From Symsagittifera roscoffensis (Eukaryota; Xenacoelomorpha; Acoela; Convolutidae), in the NCBI RefSeq assembly GCF_963678635.1, contig NC_087071.1, forward strand, positions 12,911,088 to 12,975,087: a stretch of DNA of 64,000 nt. Reading direction: 5' to 3'. The notes beneath the pieces were generated by a model, which did no database searches, had not been told where the DNA came from, and saw nothing but the letters and a program-made list of their open reading frames with translations. How positions within the stretch are numbered: the stretch's first letter is position 1; each line of letters starts with the position of its first letter. Positions 51,401-61,262 of this stretch are shown piece after piece. The position numbers and the translations under genes are program-made.

Positions 51401-54270
51401 GGTTTTATGGTTTGTGTGATGGTAAGATAATGGTAAGAAAAACAAAAATTTTTTGGTTTTTGTTTATTTTTTTCGCAAAGTTTTTGGCGCGCGTTAACTA
51501 ATTGGGAATAGTTAATTGTTAATTACGTGTAGATTGTAGAATAAAGGTTATGTATTTAGTTTTTTGGTGCATGGTAAGTCAATGGTAAGAGTTTTTGTGC
51601 AAAAATTTGGAATTTTTATGAAAATTTTTTTCGAAAAAAACTTCAAAACACGATAAGGTTAGCTATTGTTTGACCTAATTTATTAAATAATCTTACTTTC
51701 TATCTAAATGAAACAATGCTGAAACCTACTGAAACTTCGAAAAAATTCAAATTTCTTGAGAAAAAATTGCAAAAATTTCAAGTATTTGGAAAAAATTGCA
51801 AAAATTTCAAGTATTTGGAAAAAATTGCAAAAATTTCAAGTATTTGGAAAAATTTCAAATATTTGGAAAAAATTGCAGAAATCTCATAATTTTGGCTAAT
51901 GTATTGTTGCTTTTGATCTAATTTCAAACATACTTTTACGTATAGATTTTAAAAATTTGCTAAGACTGTATGTTAATTGGCATTATGTTGAGACAATGAT
52001 ACAAAATTTTGAATAAAAAAATGACTTTTTCCACAATTTTTTTTTTCAAAATATTGAAATACGATGAAGTTTACCTTAATTTGAGCTAAATAATTGGTTA
52101 TACAATGCTCTAAACGCAGAAAAGAATGTTCATACTAGCAGAATCAATATTGAAACTTCCAGAAAACAGTGAAATTAGTCGTAATTTTTGAGAAGGTAAA
52201 ATAAAAATTAATCAAATTTACATGAAATTTTCCACTTCGAACCTTTTATTTTGGTTTTTAACTGTTTTTTGTTTGTCCAGTCCAGGGATTTATTTTAGGA
52301 ATCTCAATTCAAATGAACATTAAGGGTAAAATCCTATGAAATTTCTAAATCAAACTCCATGATTCAACTCCTCCTCATTTTTTTTCTCATTGAATTACCC
52401 AAATTTGTAAAAAAAAATTACAATTTGTGAGAAAATTTTTATATTAAAAATTAGAAATTTCAGATTATTGATAAAAAAAGAACAGTTTATTGCTAAAATT
52501 GTTTAAAATGGGATAAATGTTTCAAAAAAATTCATTCGATATTAGCTCAAATTCAACAAAAACTTCTTCATAACTGATGATTATATCTCTGTTGCTTCTG
52601 CAACATAACTTTCAAGAGTTTCCGTAGAGTTTTTCCCTGTTTTAAAGTTATTCTTGCTTTCTGTTTAAAACATGTTTTCCCTATTGAACACACTTTACTA
52701 GAAAATTTAGTCAAAACTGGTAAATTTAGGAGGAAAGTAGTATCAATTGAACGAACAATTTGCTAGCAGAGATGAAATTAGAACTGATACCGTATGATTA
52801 TTACAATAAAAAATGGTAATATCTTCTTCAAGGTTCCACTGTTCAGTTGCTATTGTAAACTATTTAAACAAAAATACACATTTTGGGATCAATAACTATC
52901 ACTTTTCTTGCAAAATATTTATTTACTCGCTTTTTTCTTAATTTATGACGGAAATTTTCTCAAAAATCTCCGGAAATACGCAAGAGAAAAAAAGATCCTA
53001 ACATCTACAATATAAAAACTTCTGAATGAGCGAGTCTCAAAAAATTGATTTAGCAAAGCAAATCAAGGTGCAAACTGGAACAATTGTGTAATTTCCCGAT
53101 TTTTATTAAGAAAAAAAAACTCTGTAGTAAAAATGTAGTAATGTATTGTATATAGTGTTGTATATTCTAAGTAGTATTGTGTATGTAGCAAGGAAAAGTA
53201 GATCATGAAAGCAAGTTTTCGATTTATGCTTTGTATCTTCTTTCAAAAGATGTCGAATTGGGTTTGCTTTTCAAAAATTATCCTCAAAACATTTGATCTT
53301 TACTATAAAGTAACTAATATATCAAATGATAGCAATTTTTTCTAATGAATTACGGATAATTATAAGACTTTGTGAGTCAAGATATACTTTATAAGCTAAA
53401 TATTAGTAAAAGTATCTCAAATCTCCTAAGGAATAAATTGAGTTTCTTTCTCATTTTAGCGTTTTCTCAGTTTCTGCTTGATCTACTATCTACCAAATGA
53501 ATAAAATTTGAGCAAATTTTTCCTTGAAAATTGAATTTTAGATGGAAAAATGTATCTTTTCAACAAACGATCAATAATCCGAAGCTGAATTAAAACCATA
53601 AATCCTTTACTAAAAAGCTTTAAAGGATTTTCTCAACCTCATAAATGTATAATGCTGTTTTAAATCTGAACATCTATTCTAGAATAAATTTTTAGTTGGA
53701 TTGATGTATATCATTGTCTTGAAATTTTCAAAGTTTAGCAAAATATACATTTTTCCAGGTCATTTATCAATTTCTTTTCTGAAATCATTAAAAATTCAAT
53801 AAAAAAACATAATTCTTAATAAGTCAATCTGCTTAAAAAGCTCTGCTCTATGAACACTTGTACAAGCACTAAACAAGGAAAACTTTAAAATAGCAACTAC
53901 AAAAAGCTTTCAATTAGTTGATGTTTTTCAAATATCCAAGTTTCACAAATTTTAGGCGAATACTTAAATACTCATTAGCATATGTTATGCACTTTACTAC
54001 AAATTTATCACAACAAAGTCTCCGCAAGCTTGCAACCAAGGGAGTTTTTACTGTTGATTAAAAGTTTTCGGATCGAGTTCCATGGAAAGCTTCACGACGA
54101 TTTGAACTCGATTTTTGCTGTCTTTAACATCAATCAAAACCTTTGAATAAAAAAATTGATGACAGTTCAGTTATGTAAGGAAAACCCTGTATAATTATTG
54201 ACTAGATTTGTTACAATTGCTGAGATTTTTCAGATTCAGTAAAAACTAATAATCATAGTAATTTCAAAGT
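51400..54270. other. AT-rich stretch with no supported gene
   Basis: No open frame of 60 codons or more. It contains a 29-bp tandem repeat at about 51760-51880 (AGTATTTGGAAAAAATTGCA starting at 51781, 51810 and 51839). The composition resembles the spacers inside the virus-like region, so it may be a non-coding part of that region or eroded host DNA. Confidence 0.45.
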
Positions 54271-54273
54271 TTT

Positions 54274-54531
54274 TCAAAAAAAAAAAAAAACTTTAAATTT
54301 TACCTTTTCCTGAAGTGTGTTTGGAGTCTGCTGAGCAAATAATTTAATATTATGCTGAGAATGCTTCTTCTTGAAATGATTAGCGAGTTCCTCGCTGCTA
54401 TAAGTATAAAAATTACAGTTAGAACACTTCAAAACACCACATGTTCTACGATGTCTTGATGCATCTTTGTGAGTGTATTCCCTGCCACATTCAAGACATG
54501 CAACTCTTTCGTTTCTATTGAGTGAAGGCAT
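54274..54531 (-). CDS. Small zinc-finger protein (C2HC plus C2H2)
   Basis: ATG at 54531. The frame opens MPSLNRNERVACLECGREYT, where C-x2-C and H-x3-C make a CCHC finger. A second finger follows at once: C-x2-C, 12 residues, H-x4-H, ending HFKKKH. The fingers fill residues about 12-60. The frame runs into a T run giving Phe residues. An in-frame donor, AAG before GTAAAA, at 54304 suggests that the true product is spliced there. Proteins of this size and type usually bind nucleic acid. TATATAA-like sequence lies about 25 bases upstream, and the CCAAT array is 220-540 bases upstream. Part of it may lie outside the inverted arm, whose verified extent starts at 54594. Confidence 0.65.
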   Translation of the reverse strand: MPSLNRNERVACLECGREYTHKDASRHRRTCGVLKCSNCNFYTYSSEELANHFKKKHSQHNIKLFAQQTPNTLQEKVKFKVFFFF

Positions 54532-54749
54532 CTCAATAGTAAGGAAAAATTATATGGGAGATTTAAAATGTACCAAATTCTTAGATAAGGTGAGTTGAAT
54601 AGCCTCAAAAAATGAATAAAATTAAATAAAAACAGCAAAATTATTAACCAATTGTTTTTAACGAGAAAGAAAATCAGAATGGATATGCTATTTAGCCTAG
54701 CTGAAATAAAAATCATCCAATCTAACCATGGAATTTTTAAAAGTATCAA

Positions 54750-55074
54750 CCAATCAGAATCGAGTATTAATTACAAGGAAACTTTTATCTTTTCTGATAT
54801 CAACCAATCAGAATTGAGCTTCAATAGTCATGTGATTTTCGACAAATTCAATGTCCACCAATCAGAATTGAGCTTCAAAACTCATGTAGTTTTCAACAAA
54901 TTCAATGTCAACCTATCAGAGTTGAGCTTCAAAAGTCGTGAAATTTTCAAGAAACTTAAAGTCAACCAATCAGAGTTGAGTTCTTCTTCTCGTGAATTTT
55001 TCAACAATTTCTTTAACTTTTGTAGATTTTGAGGATACTTTCACAGACATTATTTGTGTTAATAACCAATCAGA
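54750..55074. promoter_or_regulatory. CCAATCAGA array with 54-bp period (left arm)
   Basis: CCAAT-type boxes begin at 54750, 54804, 54858, 54912 (CCTATCA variant) and 54966, exactly 54 bases apart, with one more at 55066. The array lies upstream of the minus-strand zinc-finger gene and downstream of the 184-aa gene. CCAAT boxes bind NF-Y in animals. The period is 18 codons, so a + strand frame (54652-55032) stays open with repeated NQSELSF units. Whether that is a protein or a by-product is unresolved; the promoter reading is preferred because the same boxes recur upstream of other genes here. Confidence 0.7.
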
Positions 55075-55226
55075 ATGAAATAATCACAGATTTTAAAAAC
55101 TTTGTAGATCAGAACCAGACTATGTTTATGAAACTTCTTAATCAATAAATTTTATTGAATTTTTCCAACATAACTAAGAGTTGAAGTTTGATACACTAGT
55201 GGGATAAATGAGATTTCTTGTCTAGT

Positions 55227-55781
55227 TTATATGGTTTTTTCGATATTCAATTCAAATTTTGAAATTTCGAACAAAATTTTTCCGATTTGCTCTATTTCTA
55301 ACCAGTGAAAAAAGAAATTACCAAAATATACGTTTTTATCGTTTTGTTTTTGGTATATTGTAGTATAAACAACCGGAAGTCTATCAAATTTGGATAAACG
55401 ATCAAAAGATATTCTGACAAATCTGGATTTTGTATTTGTATCAAATTCAAAACAATAATCGAATTGATGTTCCTTATCTCCAATTTCTGTTTCATAGGCT
55501 CTTCCATTGTTTTGTTTTTTACTGATCGACCACTCAATCTGAGTTAACTCTTCTAAATAAAAACATTGTTGATATATCTGACAGTACTCTTCTTTTTTGT
55601 AATCTCCTCTCCATCTTTTTAACAAAACTATTGAACTTTCTGTATTTCTATACAAATTAAAACTAATACAATCTCCATCAACTTCATGTGTCCACCATTC
55701 TTGTAGTTTTTTGTAGTAGTTTAATTTTAAAATCTGATAAATGTTCAATTCAGACATTGAAAACGCTTTTGATGGAAACAT
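55227..55781 (-). CDS. 184-aa protein, left-arm copy
   Basis: ATG at 55781; stop at 55227, followed by AATAAA on the same strand at about 55156-55151. Starts MFPSKAFSMSELNIYQILKL. The C-terminal half alternates strand-like segments (RFVRISFDRL, VVYTTIYQ, VYFGNFFFHW) with a final helix (LEIEQIGKILFEISKFEL). This four-strand plus helix pattern resembles the layout of PC4-like single-strand DNA-binding domains. That is an inference from pattern, not a match. A second copy with one amino-acid change is in the right arm. No membrane segment. Confidence 0.75.
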   Translation of the reverse strand: MFPSKAFSMSELNIYQILKLNYYKKLQEWWTHEVDGDCISFNLYRNTESSIVLLKRWRGDYKKEEYCQIYQQCFYLEELTQIEWSISKKQNNGRAYETEIGDKEHQFDYCFEFDTNTKSRFVRISFDRLSKFDRLPVVYTTIYQKQNDKNVYFGNFFFHWLEIEQIGKILFEISKFELNIEKTI

Positions 55782-56279
55782 TTTTCTTACTGAAATATAT
55801 GAAAAAACTTAAAAACTCGAATTGTTTTAACATTTTTAAAATATTTTGTAGTAACAGTCACCATAAATATTTTTTAATTACTTAGAGTCGAATTAGTTGC
55901 AAGGAAATTCATGCAGTCAATAAAATCTTCAAATTAAGGCAGAAAAAATTTGAAAACAACCAATGAAATTCAAAAAATCTAAAAAAAAAAATAAATAATG
56001 ATAATGTTTTCAACTTGTTTGTAATTTTCTTAAATTGAGGCAAAATTTAAGTAAATTTAGATAAAAACAGTTTTTAAAAAAATTTATCTGTAATTTCATA
56101 AACAAATACTGGAAAATCATTTCATAATTGGTTAGTGTTTTATGTCAATTTCGATTAAATTGTTTGTTTTGTCTGACTTTTCCTCAGATAATACAGCTTT
56201 AAATATACACTTTAGTGAGAAAAAATAGTTTTGAACCAATAATATCTCAATTACCAAAGATGCAAAACATCACAAAGCT

Positions 56280-56744
56280 TTACTGAGGTTTACAATTATC
56301 AACAAACATAAAGTCTCCCAATATTTGGGACAGTTCTTTGAATTCATTCAAAGTATAGTTGACATATGCAACTTGCTTCAAGTCTTCATTTTCCTTTGCA
56401 GTGAAGAGTCGAATCTGAATGTAGGGCGGCTTGCTCACGTTGTACTTCTTGATTGTCACACACACCCTCCTCATGTTGTACGTTGCTATTTCTCTTACTC
56501 TATTACAGATGTCAAGCTCCTGATCCATAGTTGATTCTCTGCCAGATTTGGCTTCATATATAGGTACGAGTCCAAGATTTTCAGCATCGTGAATAACAGT
56601 ATTCCGTTTTGCGGATATTGCTTCGCCTTCTTTTTCACTAAGATAGACTTGTTGAGACTTTTCAAATTGTCCCAAATCATTTATTTTTAATAGTTGAAAG
56701 CACGGTTCCAAGCATATTTTCCCTTGTAGGATTTTTGGAACCAA
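56280..56744 (-). CDS. Protein with PC4-like C-terminal pattern; no clear start in frame
   Basis: The frame is open from about 56780 to the stop at 56280, but has no ATG until MDQEL near 56527. The C-terminal part (from RVREIATYNMRRVCVTIKKY) has strand-like segments with Lys/Arg, then YVNYTLNEFKELSQILGDFM, a strand and helix as in PC4-type coactivator domains (inferred). Just upstream, an ATG-started frame at about 56825 covers the missing start but is one base out of register at an A-rich run near 56765. So the gene is frameshifted, spliced, or the A count is misread. The last 77 codons lie in the arm; the rest is unique, and the arm boundary at 56512 cuts the gene. Divergent from the 57024 gene. 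Confidence 0.55.
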   Translation of the reverse strand: MVPKILQGKICLEPCFQLLKINDLGQFEKSQQVYLSEKEGEAISAKRNTVIHDAENLGLVPIYEAKSGRESTMDQELDICNRVREIATYNMRRVCVTIKKYNVSKPPYIQIRLFTAKENEDLKQVAYVNYTLNEFKELSQILGDFMFVDNCKPQ

Positions 56745-56897
56745 ACAAATCTCCCAATTCTTTTTTGATTTTTTGAAAATTCAATATAGTTGGAACTATC
56801 AACTTTTCTCGAGTACATTTTGAAGAACAAACTGATCAGATGAGGAAGAAATGAGAGAAATGACTTTGAGTTTAAATGAAAATGGAAGTAAGCAGTA

Positions 56898-56990
56898 TGA
56901 GTCATCACCATTTCCATATATGGAAGTAGTACCAAATATGGAAGGATTTCCCTATATGGAAGCTGCGTAGGCGTTACTACTACTATATAA
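56898..56990 (+). promoter_or_regulatory. AP-1 site, three CArG boxes and TATA box
   Basis: TGAGTCA at 56898, then CCATATATGG (56914), CCAAATATGG (56932) and CCCTATATGG (56950), exactly 18 bases apart, each followed by AAG. A TATATAA box is at 56984, 34 bases before the ATG at 57024. CArG boxes bind serum response factor and the AP-1 site binds Fos/Jun in animals. The block sits between divergent genes and may drive both. The first two CArG boxes fit the consensus exactly and the third has one deviation. Confidence 0.8.
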
Positions 56991-57023
56991 CTCCAACATT
57001 TTCTGCAAAAATCATTTTTCCCA

Positions 57024-57623
57024 ATGGCAGCTGCTATGTGTCAAGCTCTTCCCAGCTTTTATTCAGATTATAATAGTAAATCATTGTTTATTTCTGTTTC
57101 CAACGATTTTTACGAAAAATACATAGTAACCCAACATTATTGCGTCTCTACTCACGATTCTTTCTGTTCCTTGGGAAATTGCAAATTTCATATAATTTTA
57201 ATTGGAACTTCCCTTAGCCAAATTCTTCAGAGATTAGACAAATATCAATACATCTATCAAGAAATTGATTGTCTTTACACTTTGTACAAGCACAGATTTT
57301 TTTCGAGTATTGTCACATCAAGTGGGGAAGTCTTCAATCAGCTTAGTTGTGGAGTGCAGCATAATTTACGATGGAAAGGAGCAGAAAAAACACCAAGCGT
57401 ATCAAGGAAACGACTTGTTCGCAAAAAGTTCAAAAAACATTATCTAAGTTCTAATCAAAAACTTGCATCTACGCAAACTCTTGGCTCAGCATTTTTAGAC
57501 AGAATTCGTAAAGTACAAAACTCAAAATATGAACCTGATTTGTTAAAAATAATTGATTGTTTTATTGATGGTTATGGATTTGTAAATAGTGATCATGTCA
57601 ATTTTTCAATAAAAAACTTCTGA
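57024..57623 (+). CDS. 199-aa basic protein under the CArG promoter
   Basis: ATG at 57024 in a good context (CCCAATGGC), 34 bases after the TATA box. The N-terminal half is rich in Tyr, Ser and Cys (MAAAMCQALPSFYSDYNSKS). A strongly basic stretch, SRKRLVRKKFKKHY, at about residues 128-141 could be a nuclear localisation signal. The C-terminal 55 residues (QKLASTQTLGSAFLDRIRK onward) recur in a truncated copy at 59249-59413. No known domain is recognised. Its promoter suggests early, signal-driven expression. Confidence 0.75.
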   Translation: MAAAMCQALPSFYSDYNSKSLFISVSNDFYEKYIVTQHYCVSTHDSFCSLGNCKFHIILIGTSLSQILQRLDKYQYIYQEIDCLYTLYKHRFFSSIVTSSGEVFNQLSCGVQHNLRWKGAEKTPSVSRKRLVRKKFKKHYLSSNQKLASTQTLGSAFLDRIRKVQNSKYEPDLLKIIDCFIDGYGFVNSDHVNFSIKNF

Positions 57624-58218
57624 TATTCCATCTTTTTTCTCTCATATGTTTACAAAGTTACCATTAATTACCGAAACAAAAATCACCGTTGTCAAAAACA
57701 TTTGCAAAAAAGATTTCAAACATGTAAGAAAGATGTAATATTTCTTTTGATTTTTAAAAATTTGCAAAAAACAATTTTTTTAACAAGTTGTAAAAAGTGT
57801 TTCAAATTTTTTTGACATAATGCGAAAAATGTTTCAACTTTTTTGAGAAGATGTGAAAAGTGTTTTACTTTTTTAACAAGATGTTTCACTTTTTCACTAC
57901 AAATGCGAAAAATGTTTTACTTTTTTCGATAAAATGCGAAAAGTGTTTCAATTTTTTCTTCAAAAGGTTAAAAGTGTGTTCATCGATTAGGTAATTTTTT
58001 ACTTCTGTACAGTTTTTCTAGTGTGTTTCCAAATTTTTGTGCAAAAATTAATCAAATTTTTCAATATGTGTGCAAGTTCGGAGCACTTAACTAGGTTCTA
58101 ATTGTTTTTCAATGGTTTACCTTGAACCTCTCATCTATTCTCATAATTAAAATGAAATTGAAGAAATTAATTACAGAAAACGAAGTCAAAACCAAACAAC
58201 CTTTATTTACAAAAACAT
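57624..58218. repeat. Quasi-repetitive A/T spacer between convergent genes
   Basis: Words of the type ATGCGAAAARTGTTTYAMTTTTTT recur about every 40-60 bases between 57690 and 57990. A polyadenylation signal for the minus-strand gene (AATAAA) is at 58207-58202. No frame. Confidence 0.6.
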
Positions 58219-58713
58219 TTAATCAAAGAGCTGTCGAGCAGCAGAAGAGTTCTGGAGGTTCTCTATAGAACGCAGAGCTGGACGAGGTTCCATTGCTGGT
58301 GGTTCTTGTGGAGGAGTGTTTTGAGGCGTCATTGTTTCTGATAATCCCTCATCTTCATCTATTGTGATGGGGTTTTCGACTGATCCTTCCTCCTCCCAAG
58401 GAAAAAGAAAGTCGTCGACTGGTTGAGCCACAAATCTTGAGTCCGGAATCTCGGGATATTTCATTCCCACATGATCAGAAACTTCCCCCATCATTTGCAT
58501 TGTTCCAAGTTGGTTCTCTGTGATGGGAACTTGCATCATATGATGTTCGTTGAAATCCCTTCGCATCACTTCCACCATGTGCCAGACTTGGATTGGGATG
58601 TCCATTCGTGCCAGAAAAACTCCAGAGACTGTTTCTCGCACTTGAATTTGTACTAGATCAGGCGAAAATTCCACCGAGAACATAAGGTTGCTGTTTTGCA
58701 CTGAGAAGATCAT
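58219..58713 (-). CDS. 164-aa acidic protein, paralogue A
   Basis: ATG at 58713 (MIFSVQNSNLMFSVEFSPDL). The first 60 residues alternate short strands (LVQIQVRETVSGVFLARMDI) and a helix (VWHMVEVMRRDF), a PC4-like or other small beta-sheet pattern. The rest is acidic and Pro-rich (EEEGSVENPITIDEDEG), ending in a conserved ALRSIENLQNSSAARQLFD tail. It shares most of its length with paralogue B at 60240. AATAAA follows the stop. An acidic tail on a small DNA-binding-like fold is common among transcription regulators, but this is inference. Confidence 0.75.
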   Translation of the reverse strand: MIFSVQNSNLMFSVEFSPDLVQIQVRETVSGVFLARMDIPIQVWHMVEVMRRDFNEHHMMQVPITENQLGTMQMMGEVSDHVGMKYPEIPDSRFVAQPVDDFLFPWEEEGSVENPITIDEDEGLSETMTPQNTPPQEPPAMEPRPALRSIENLQNSSAARQLFD

Positions 58714-58903
58714 TTTGAGCAATAAATTGAGTACAAGAGTAAAAACAAGAAAGAGTTGAGAGAGGGTGAAAGTTGACTGTGGTTAAGCTGAAATTAAGGT
58801 ATTTAGAGCTGGGAGAGGAGGTAGTTGACGGTAGTTAAGTTGAAAATGAAATGATTTTTAGTTAGGAGTGAAGGGTATCTTCAACTGGAATGTGTAGGTT
58901 CAA

Positions 58904-59075
58904 CCAATCAGAATGGATTTTCCTTATTTGGATTGTAGTCGTGTCCAATCAGATTTTAGTTTCCTTTTATGGAATTCTTATAGAAAACTCGTGTCCAATT
59001 GGAAACAAAGTTACACATTGTCGTTTCCAATCACAAAAATGTTCATTTTTGTTCAAGTTGTCGTATCCAATCAGA
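58904..59075. promoter_or_regulatory. CCAAT box cluster upstream of paralogue A
   Basis: CCAAT-type boxes begin at 58904, 58945, 58995, 59027 and 59067. Four share the wider word TCGTNTCCAATCA. They lie 190-355 bases upstream of the minus-strand start at 58713. The corresponding cluster of paralogue B is at 60919-61097. Confidence 0.7.
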
Positions 59076-59248
59076 GAAACTTTATAAGGATTTAAGTCTT
59101 CCAAATAAGTAATAATATACACAAAAGCAATCGCAAAAATAAATGACCAAAAATTGTTTGCTGTAAAAATAAGAAATATTGTCGATACAAGTAACAAAAG
59201 AAGGAAAATTAATAAAAGTAGCATCTCTGCAACTTTTTCTTTTCTGCT

Positions 59249-59413
59249 CAGAAGCTTGCGTCCACTCAGACTCTTGGATCAGCTTTTTTGGAAAGGATTC
59301 GAAAAGTTCAAAACTCAAAGTATGAGACTGACTTGTTGAAAATTGTTGATTGTTTTATTGATGGTTTTGGTACCGTAAATAGTGAGCGTATCAATTTTTC
59401 TATTAATAATTGA
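59249..59413 (+). pseudogene. 3' fragment of a 199-aa gene paralogue
   Basis: 55 codons starting QKLASTQTLGSAFLERIRK and ending at TGA match the end of the 57024-57623 gene with several conservative changes. The 5' part is missing; instead, the upstream region of paralogue A directly abuts it. Without a start it is probably not expressed as a protein. Confidence 0.85.
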
Positions 59414-60238
59414 TTATTTGTTAATAAAAATCTTGTCAAAATTGTTTTTATATAAATCAAGAGTTTTTTCGCAAGATGTAATTTTTGGTTTGGTTTTTTT
59501 CAACACGTTTGCAAAAATTTAATTAAACTTTTTTACAAGATGCAAAAACTGATTTGGTTTTTTCAACAAGTCTGCAAAAATTTTCAACAAATTTTTGTGT
59601 TAGATGCAAGTTTTTTCGTGGTTTTTTTGAAAACAAATGCAAAAATCAAACTTATTTTTTCTTATTCATATGCAAAAACTGCAAAATTTTATTGTAAAAA
59701 ACTTGTTAAATAAAGCTAATTTTTTTTCATAATTGCTGACTTTGAGTACTATTCCCCATCTTAATACATTGTTTTTCCCAATATTTTTGATTAATATACA
59801 TGCAAATAAGAGATTTTTTTATGATCAAAATTAAAACAAAGATTTTCATTTTCTGAATTATTAAATGTGCAAGAAAATCCTCTTTCAGTTTTCTTTAAAA
59901 TGCGAAAATATTTAATGAAATTTTTCTCGATTTGCGAGATTTTCTTTGATTTTTTTAACAAGTGTGCAAAAAAAAATTATGAAAAGTTTTGCATGGTGCA
60001 AAAATAATGTAAAATTTTCAACATGCTTGCAAAAATTGGTTTAATTTTTTGCCATCTTTCTAACAAATTTCTATAAAAGTATTGACCAGATGCATAATTA
60101 GTTTCATTTTTAACAAAATTTTACCATTAAAATTTATTAATAAACTTTTCTATGATCTCTTTGTTCCTATCTCTTGAAAAAAAAATTTAGTAGATACAAA
60201 GAAATTAAATTACAAAGCACAAGACAGTAACCAATTTA
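59414..60238. repeat. Quasi-repetitive A/T spacer
   Basis: Repeated ACAAGATGCAAAAAC and CAACAAGTYTGCAAAAATTT words between 59460 and 60080. It contains the inverted copy of the border word at 59749-59770. No frame. Confidence 0.6.
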
Positions 60239-60239
60239 T

Positions 60240-60728
60240 TTACAAATCAAAGAGCTGTCGAGCAGCTGAGTTCTCAAAATTTTGCAAGTTCTCAATGGAG
60301 CGCAAAGCTGGTCTTGCCTCCATCACTGGTGGTTCGCTGACTGGAGTTCTTGGCTCAGAGAACCCCTCATCCTCTTCGATGTTAATTGGGTTGTCCACAG
60401 ATCCCTCTTCCCAAGGAAAGAGGAAATCGTCGAATGGTTGGGCTACATATCTAGAGTCAGGAATTTCGGGGTAGTTCATTCCAACATGCTCGGCCACTTC
60501 CTCCATCATTTGCATTTCTCCAAGTTGATTCTCTGTAGGAGGTACTTGCGTTATATGATGATCGTTAAAATCCCTTCGCATCACTTCCACCATATGCCAG
60601 ACTTGGATTGGGATGTCCATTCGTGTCAGAAAAACTCCAGAGACTGTTTCTCGCACTTGGATTTGTACTAAATCAGCCGAAAATTCCACCGAGAACATAA
60701 GGTTGTTGTTTTGTACTGAGAAGATCAT
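60240..60728 (-). CDS. 162-aa acidic protein, paralogue B
   Basis: ATG at 60728 (MIFSVQNNNLMFSVEFSADL). Closely similar to paralogue A in the first 90 residues. The acidic middle is shorter (EEGSVDNPINIEEDEG) and the tail ALRSIENLQNFENSAARQLF is kept. The stop codon overlaps an AATAAA signal (TAAATAAA). Both frames remain open although they have diverged, which argues that both are used. Confidence 0.75.
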   Translation of the reverse strand: MIFSVQNNNLMFSVEFSADLVQIQVRETVSGVFLTRMDIPIQVWHMVEVMRRDFNDHHITQVPPTENQLGEMQMMEEVAEHVGMNYPEIPDSRYVAQPFDDFLFPWEEGSVDNPINIEEDEGFSEPRTPVSEPPVMEARPALRSIENLQNFENSAARQLFDL

Positions 60729-60918
60729 TTTGAGCAATAAGTTGAGTAAGTGATTAAAAACAAGATTTAAAGTTGAGAGGGTAAAAGTTGACTGTGGTTA
60801 AGTTGAAATTATTGTTTTTAGAGCTGAGAGAGGAGGTAGTTGACGGTAGTTATGTTGAAAATAAAATGATTTTTAGTTAAGAGAGAGGGGTACCTTCAAC
60901 TGGAATGTGTGGGTTTAA

Positions 60919-61097
60919 CCAATCAGAATGGATTTTCCTTATTTGGATTGTAGTCGTGTCCAATCAGATTTTAGTTTCCTTTTATGGAATTCTTATAGAA
61001 AACTCGTGTTCAATTGGAAACAAAGCCCCATTTTACACATTGTCGTTTCCAATCACAAAAAGGTTCATTTTTGTTCAAGTTGTCATATCCAATCAGA
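60919..61097. promoter_or_regulatory. CCAAT box cluster upstream of paralogue B
   Basis: Boxes begin at 60919, 60960, 61049 and 61089. The box equivalent to 58995 has lost its CCAAT (TTCAATTGG). Otherwise the order and spacing match the cluster of paralogue A. Confidence 0.65.
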
Positions 61098-61262
61098 GGA
61101 ACCTTTTAAGGACTTAAGTCTTCCAAATAAGTAAAAATATACACAAAAACAATCGCAAAAATAAATGACCAAAAGTTGTTTGCTGTAAAAATAAGAAATA
61201 TTGCCGATATAAGTAACAAAAGAAAAAAATTAATAAAAGTAACATCTCTGCAAGTTTTCTCA

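Larger units (their letters stand above)
54594..56512. repeat. Left arm of the long inverted repeat
   Basis: The reverse complement of this arm is at 62081-64000. Paired coordinates sum to 118594 (118593 inside a one-base A-run difference near 55981). I noticed only about four differences in 1.9 kb: His/Tyr in the 54-bp array, Asn/Ser in the 184-aa frame, one base near 56088 and the A-run length. The inner end is exact at 56512. The outer end cannot be fixed because the right arm leaves the window. Confidence 0.95.

Noticed and set aside
60282-60671. 129-codon + strand frame opposite paralogue B
   Set aside because: In paralogue A the same antisense strand is open only in part, whereas the minus-strand frames are conserved in both.
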